Shown here one piece after another: positions 59,471 through 64,000 of a stretch of DNA of 64,000 bases. Origin of the DNA: Engraulis encrasicolus (lineage: Eukaryota > Chordata > Actinopteri > Clupeiformes > Engraulidae); assembly GCF_034702125.1 (NCBI RefSeq), contig NC_085876.1, positions 29,079,579 through 29,143,578 on the forward strand. Direction: 5' to 3'. The notes under the pieces were generated by a model. That model was not told where the DNA came from. It worked only from the letters and a program-made list of their open reading frames with translations, and ran no database searches. Positions within the stretch are counted from its first letter, which is position 1. The number at the start of each line of letters is the position of its first letter. The translations under genes and the position numbers were made by a program.

Positions 59471-59513
<43 letters not shown>
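59346..59513. repeat. (GATG)n then (GATA)n compound microsatellite
   Basis: About 31 GATG tetramers directly followed by about 10 GATA tetramers, with a clean switch near 59472. Confidence 0.98.
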
Positions 59514-59877
59514 TTGAGTTGTGCCATTCCAGATCTGCACCAAACAACATGCAAAATGCATGGGCTATTTTGTTAGCCTACCGAGTAGCGGGTGATTTGT
59601 TTTGCTCTGGGCACATTTTCAAAATCTTAGGTAGCCTAGGCCTAGTATAGGCTATAATCAAGGTCAACGTTGAAATAAAAAGCGATGTAAGATAAAAAGC
59701 TATATATGACTTTTTGTGTTACCTCTTTGTGCTTCAATCAAGATGTCTCCAAAAGTTTAAATCATGTTAGCGCGGCCCACCTCTCCTGGCTACCGGTGAT
59801 TCACACCTTTTAGTCGGATGAACGTCGCCACTTACCTTGGCATGTACACCTTTAATTGGCCTAATCTACACGGAGGC

Positions 59878-59884
59878 ATATAAG
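59878..59884 (+). promoter_or_regulatory. TATA-like box of the FoxH1-like gene
   Basis: ATATAAG lies 92 bp before the ATG, which would put transcription start near 59908. No other obvious core element was identified. Confidence 0.5.
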
Positions 59885-59975
59885 GTCCAGGCCTGCCCTC
59901 AGTTGGTACACTTATTAGCGAAGTTCAGACTAGCTCACACTGCTTCAGTTGGTGCTGCTGGACCCAGGGACAGAC

Positions 59976-60131
59976 ATGGATGAGACACGCACAGCACCAT
60001 TTATGATCGACGACTCCATTTGCACACAGAGGAGAAAATACAAGAGATACTCCAAGAATTACAGCACCTACCTTGGTTTGATTGCCCATGTGATTCAAAC
60101 CTCTCCAAACAAGATGCTTACTTTCGGCCAG
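59976..60131 (+). CDS. FoxH1-like exon 1 (residues 1-52)
   Basis: Encodes MDETRTAPFMIDDS, then the start of the forkhead (KRYSKNYSTYLGLIAHVIQ, SPNKMLTFGQ). It ends in phase 0 at CAG|GTAAGT (donor at 60132). Confidence 0.88.
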
Positions 60132-61089
60132 GTAAGTCCAGTAGGCCCTAACTTGAATGTATTGTTGTTTGTGTAGCCTACAAACATTGCCTGACTCTTG
60201 CCATTGCAGTTATTTAAAATTTGGATTTCTTTCTTTGTTTTACAGTTGATGGAGAGCCTTGGCGCTTACGTCTCAGGTGAAAGAAGGGGACTGGAAAATA
60301 ACGTCAGAGTTTGTCTGTCATCCAACGACTGCTTTGTCAAGGTATGTAGGCCTAGTAGTACACATGATGTCATATTAACATCAACGAAAATGCAGGATGT
60401 CTATTCATTTTTGAATGTCATTGTAGGCCATATCTAATTGCGACTCTATTTTCCAGGTTCCAGTGAATCCCGAGTACCCTAACGCCAGACGGAACTACTG
60501 GAGAGTTGACGAAAGCCGCATCACTCCAAAGATGCTCCGACGCCATTTCGGTGGCACCCTGGGCGTCATGACAGATTCGCCCGTCAGATCTAAATATCAG
60601 CCCACGACTAAGGAGAAGACCGTCAACCCCAAAGAAATCTCACCAGAGTTGGAAAAACGTCCCGTCAAATTTACCAGCTCTTTCTCTATTGAATCACTCC
60701 TTCGAAAAGACCCTGACACCCGCTCCACACACCACACCACCCAACAAGCTAATGCGCCCCAAGATGTTAAGTTGTCGCCTGATTCGTATGTCTACTCACT
60801 GCACATGAAGTTCGAAGTGAATGATTTCGAACCTCCAGTTACAGACTTTCCTGAGGGCGGCATCCACCGCCTCTCACAGTGCGGCAGGCAGACGTACCAC
60901 GACCTTTACGACCCGATGCGCAACGGATACACTCACCCCGCGGAAAGGCTGGCGAAGAGAGCGCGCGTGTCCACGCCGTTGGCGCTGTTTTCCGGGGCAG
61001 GTGTAGGTCCCTATTTCAACTACGAGCACATGTTCGCCCTGAAGAGATGGTCTCTTGGCACGAAGACCTTTGATTCCAGAAACTTTTGA
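59976..61089 (+). CDS. FoxH1/FAST-like forkhead transcription factor (whole CDS, 3 exons)
   Basis: Exons 59976-60131, 60246-60341 and 60457-61089 join to 294 aa plus stop; both introns are GT-AG. Residues 22-120 form a divergent forkhead DNA-binding domain. Between CFVKV and the NYW motif there is one residue more than in ordinary forkheads, which matches FoxH1; an eh1 Groucho-binding motif FSIESLL (160-166) is also found in FoxH1. FoxH1 proteins partner with Smad2/3 in Nodal/activin signalling, but no PPNK-type Smad interaction motif is visible here and the protein is shorter than FoxH1. In the recognition helix the usual WxxSxRHNLS reads LENNVRVCLS, so the DNA-contacting His is lost. Likely a fast-evolving teleost paralogue; orthology is not settled. 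The ATG is chosen because the frame upstream lacks another ATG and the context has G at -3 and +4. Confidence 0.85.
60246..60341 (+). CDS. FoxH1-like exon 2 (residues 53-84)
   Basis: 96 nt between TTTTACAG and GTATGT. It carries the recognition helix with the altered RVC in place of RHN, then SSNDCFVK, which is normal for the family. Confidence 0.88.
60457..61089 (+). CDS. FoxH1-like exon 3 (residues 85-294)
   Basis: Acceptor TTTTCCAG; opens VPVNPEYPNARRNYWRVDES (end of forkhead). The eh1 motif is at 160-166 and a tyrosine-rich C-terminus ends FDSRNF. Residues 198-294 are duplicated at 63179-63469. Confidence 0.88.
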   Translation, partial: VPVNPEYPNARRNYWRVDESRITPKMLRRHFGGTLGVMTDSPVRSKYQPTTKEKTVNPKEISPELEKRPVKFTSSFSIESLLRKDPDTRSTHHTTQQANAPQDVKLSPDSYVYSLHMKFEVNDFEPPVTDFPEGGIHRLSQCGRQTYHDLYDPMRNGYTHPAERLAKRARVSTPLALFSGAGVGPYFNYEHMFALKRWSLGTKTFDSRNF

Positions 61090-61285
61090 TTTGAGTATTG
61101 CTTTGTTGTAGGCTATATCAATGTTTTGGCGCGTGACTGACTGTATGCACTAACGAGACATTTTCAATGTTGCGACTTTCAGATTATTTTTTTTATATTT
61201 TTGTTGCATTTTACTTGAGTGACTGAATCAGTTTCATGTTTAGCTGTGATGTCTGGACTTTTGCAATAAAACAGAAAAAAAAAAG
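61090..61285 (+). terminator. 3' UTR and poly(A) signal of the FoxH1-like gene
   Basis: AATAAA at 61265-61270, 176 nt after the stop, followed by an A run and a GT/G-rich stretch (GGGGGTTCTTCCGGGGGTGG), a typical cleavage region. Confidence 0.75.
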
Positions 61286-61649
61286 TTATGACTGGGGGTT
61301 CTTCCGGGGGTGGGGGTCATCATATATTATGTCTGTGGCCTAGGCCCTATGTTTGGGTTTGTGTAGGACTGGGTTTCCCAACCTTTTTTGTGGGTAAGTT
61401 CTGGGAAGACTGGAATGTTAATTGAACCTGTTTCAGTTCTAAAAAAGAGTTTGGCACCAATATAGACTTCAGTTCTTAAGCTCTGAAGAAGAACCAACAG
61501 TAGTAGCCTGCCCTGATATCCAAATATTACAATAGCCTACATATAGGCCTAGTGTTCAGTTGGTGGACCAGAAGATAATTCAAGTGGGCCTTCATTTTCA
61601 GGGGCCTTAAGTGGGGAAATCATTTTCTAACTAGAAATGTGCTCAGGGA

Positions 61650-61983
61650 GTGCAGAACTCTGCCAAGGAAGCTGTTTGATAGAACATTGGACTGTTAAAT
61701 CCTTTCAAGTCTTTCTGCCTTCCCTTTGTTAGTTATAAACTGGAATGTCAAAATTCCCCCTGTCCCGCAATGGTGAAGAATCTTTAAAGAAAAAATCCTG
61801 GATACAGATCGTGATTCAGAATCACCAACAAAATTGAATCACTTGTTCCTTTTGTCATTTCCAACAACTCCACAAAGTTTTATCCAAATCTGTTCATAAC
61901 TTTTAGTTATCCTGCTGACAGACAGACAAGCATACAGACAGACAAATCAACGCGACAGAACACATAACCTCCTTGGCAGAGGT
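61650..61983. mobile_element. Dispersed MITE-like repeat with CTCTGCCAAGGA ends
   Basis: AACTCTGCCAAGGAAG at the left and ACCTCCTTGGCAGAGG at the right are inverted. The interior has CCCGCAATGGTGAAGAATC and TTATCCTGCTGACAGACA, shared with 8596-8770 and 62140-62340. Confidence 0.65.
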
Positions 61984-62139
61984 ACAAATCACAATAATAT
62001 CTGTGTGTGTGTTGCTCTTGACAATTTGAGTTGATATTGTTTACTGGGTGAGAGTTGGTGGACCCCGAACATATGCGAAAATTTCCAAGCGGGCCCCGAG
62101 ATGGAAAAGGTTGACAAGGGAACCCCTGACCTGGGGGGA

Positions 62140-62340
62140 TACTAGGTGAAGCATCTTTTTTAAATCCTGGATCGGGATTACCACCAAAATGTAATCACTT
62201 GTTCCTTTCGTCATTTCCAACAACTCTGCAAAGTTTTATCTAATTCCGTTCATAACTGAGTTGTCCTGCTGACAGACAGACAAGCAAAAAATAGACAAAC
62301 AAGTCAATGCGACCGAAAACAACCTCCGTGGCGGAGGTAA
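62140..62340. mobile_element. Partial copy of the CTCTGCCAAGGA repeat
   Basis: Shares AATCACTTGTTCCTTTCGTC and TCCTGCTGACAGACAGACAA with the preceding element and ends ACCTCCGTGGCGGAGGT; the left end is missing. Confidence 0.65.
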
Positions 62341-62851
62341 AAATCACAATACAGGGAACACAGGGAGCCCCTGACCTAGGGGAATATAGGTTCATTTCAC
62401 TACTGGCTTCTTTTATGCAAATAGCCCATTAAGGGAACAATCAAGCTCAGAGAACTGGCTATTAAACCGGGGAGTTCAAATAGGGTACAGTAAAGGACTC
62501 TCTTTGAACAGTATTCAAGATCATATAAAAGAAGAGCTTTCGTGTGGGTTTGCAGCAATAAATAGCTGAAAAATGTATGATGTAGGCTAGTCTACATGAA
62601 GACCACTATTTGTTTACTCATATTTATCTTAAATAACATACCTTGATTTCCTCAAAGATCAATAAATTACCTCTTGTTTATAAATGTTTGCATAAATACA
62701 GACAGATTAAAAATAATAAAGCCATTTGAAATGGTAGTAGCCAGACAAAGATACTGTGTGTACATGCTGAAAATTGTGGGAAAGACACACTTTCACTGCA
62801 TCACACATTAATTTATTTAGTAGCGTAATAAGTGGCTGCATTGCTGTAGAC

Positions 62852-62955
62852 TAGTGTTTCTCAACGGGGGCACTACAGCCCCCCAGGTGCCATTGGGGAG
62901 CAGACTTACGATGAGGTCAAGGGGGCGTTCGTTCATAAAAGGTTGAGAACAATTG
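62852..62955. mobile_element. hAT-type MITE with perfect 8-bp target duplication
   Basis: Flanked by CTGTAGAC at 62844-62851 and 62956-62963. Ends TAGTGTTTCTCAACGGGG and AAAAGGTTGAGAACAATTG. 104 bp; same family as the split element at 21532-21995. Confidence 0.8.
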
Positions 62956-63155
62956 CTGTAGACTGCATCCTTGCCATTGGGGCCCTCAGACGCCCCACTG
63001 GGTTTGCAGTGGCATTGCAGGAGGGGGGGTGATAAGGCCCAAATAATCATTCACTACATACAGTTCTGTCTGTGCAGCTGTGATATTGATCATTCATCAT
63101 ATTTTTTTCAAATACTTTATTATTTTAACTTTCTAGTTTCCATTTTATGTTGCAG

Positions 63156-63469
63156 CCTATGAGGTTGTAAGACTGCACATGGAGCTCGAAGTGAATTTTT
63201 TCGAACCTTCAATTACAGACTTCCCAGAGAGCGGCATCCACCGCCTCTCACAGGGCGGCAGGCAGACGTACCACGACCTTTACAACCCCATGCACAACAG
63301 ATACACTCACCCCATGGAAAGGCTGGCGAAGAGAGCATGCGTTTCCATGCCTTTGGCGCTGTTGTCCGAGGCAGGTGTAGAGCTAGGTCCCTATTTCAAC
63401 TACGAGCACATGGTCGCCCTGAAGAGATGGTCTCTTGGCACGAAGACCTTTGATTCCAGAAACTTTTGA
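63156..63469 (+). pseudogene. 5'-truncated second copy of the FoxH1-like last exon
   Basis: Matches residues 198-294 of the gene at 59976. The frame is open to the same FDSRNF stop, with one 6-nt insertion (two extra residues) and about 24 substitutions before 63414, most of them amino-acid changing. A possible acceptor TGTTGCAG precedes it. No forkhead domain, eh1 motif or promoter is found upstream, so it is probably a truncated duplicate; it could be a 3' exon of an unrecognised transcript. Confidence 0.75.
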
Positions 63470-64000
63470 TTTGAGTATTGCTTTGTTGTAGGCTATATCA
63501 ATGTTTTGGCGCGTGACTGACTGTATGCACTAACGAGACATTTTCAATGTTGCGACTTTCAGATTATTTTTTTTATATTTTTGTTGCATTTTACTTGAGT
63601 GACTGAATCAGTTTCATGTTTAGCTGTGATGTCTGGACTTTTGCAATAAAACAGAAAAAAAAAAGTTATGACTGGGGGTTCTTCCGGGGGTGGGGGTCAT
63701 CATATATTATGTCTGTGGCCTAGGCCCTATGTTTGGGTTTGTGTAGGACTGGGTTTCCCAACCTTTTTTGTGGGTAAGTTCTGGGAAGACTGGAATGTTA
63801 ATTGAACCTGTTTCAGTTCTAAAAAAGAGTTTGGCACCAATATAGACTTCAGTTCTTAAGCTCTGAAGAAGAACCAACAGTAGTAGCCTGCCCTGATATC
63901 CAAATATTACAATAGCCTACATATAGGCCTAGTGTTCAGTTGGTGGACCAGAAGATAATTCAAGTGGGCCTTCATTTTCAGGGGCCTTAAGTGGGGAAAT
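63414..64000 (+). repeat. Duplicated 3' segment, identical to 61034-61620
   Basis: By direct reading the 587 nt match without a difference (offset 2380), including the end of the coding region, the 3' UTR, AATAAA (63645-63650) and flanking DNA. The copy runs off the window. Confidence 0.92.

Noticed and set aside
59949..59975. Upstream extension of the FoxH1-like frame to a TTG
   Set aside because: TTG is not a normal vertebrate start; the ATG at 59976 has a good context and follows a TATA-like box at a sensible distance.
63179..63469. A second complete FoxH1-like gene
   Set aside because: No forkhead exons, promoter or ATG context of the parent gene is found upstream between 61,700 and 63,150.

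Overview
This is a vertebrate, almost certainly teleost fish, nuclear DNA window. It is intron-rich and crowded with long microsatellites, short inverted-repeat transposons and tRNA-derived SINEs of fish type. Only two protein-coding genes can be supported; most long open frames are translations of CA, GA or GGAGA repeats.

Left part (about 1-27,000, minus strand): ptp4a3, the prenylated phosphatase PRL-3. Five coding exons (25393-25289, 22199-22107, 12324-12194, 5311-5237, 3803-3686) join in frame to 173 aa, the family's usual length. D72, C104, R110, R138 and a C-terminal CAAX box are all present. The start codon lies in an exon with a long 5' leader holding short upstream ORFs. A GC-rich candidate first exon lies at about 26669-26900. 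Several splice sites sit beside CA, TG or CT microsatellites.

Middle (about 27,000-59,850): no convincing coding exon. The region holds hAT-type MITEs with 8-bp target duplications, a piggyBac-type MITE with TTAA ends, SINEs, a decayed LINE, diverged tandem arrays, a 101-nt near-perfect hairpin, an interstitial telomere-like tract inside an inverted repeat, and a 173-bp retroposon carrying a hammerhead-ribozyme-like motif.

Right end (59,875-64,000, plus strand): a three-exon gene for a 294-aa divergent forkhead protein of the FoxH1/FAST type, with a TATA-like box and a poly(A) signal. A 5'-truncated second copy of its last exon lies 2.4 kb downstream. The last 587 nt of the two copies read as identical, while the preceding coding sequence differs by about 10%.

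The two genes show no sign of working together. All coordinates and alignments were read by eye; no database search was run.
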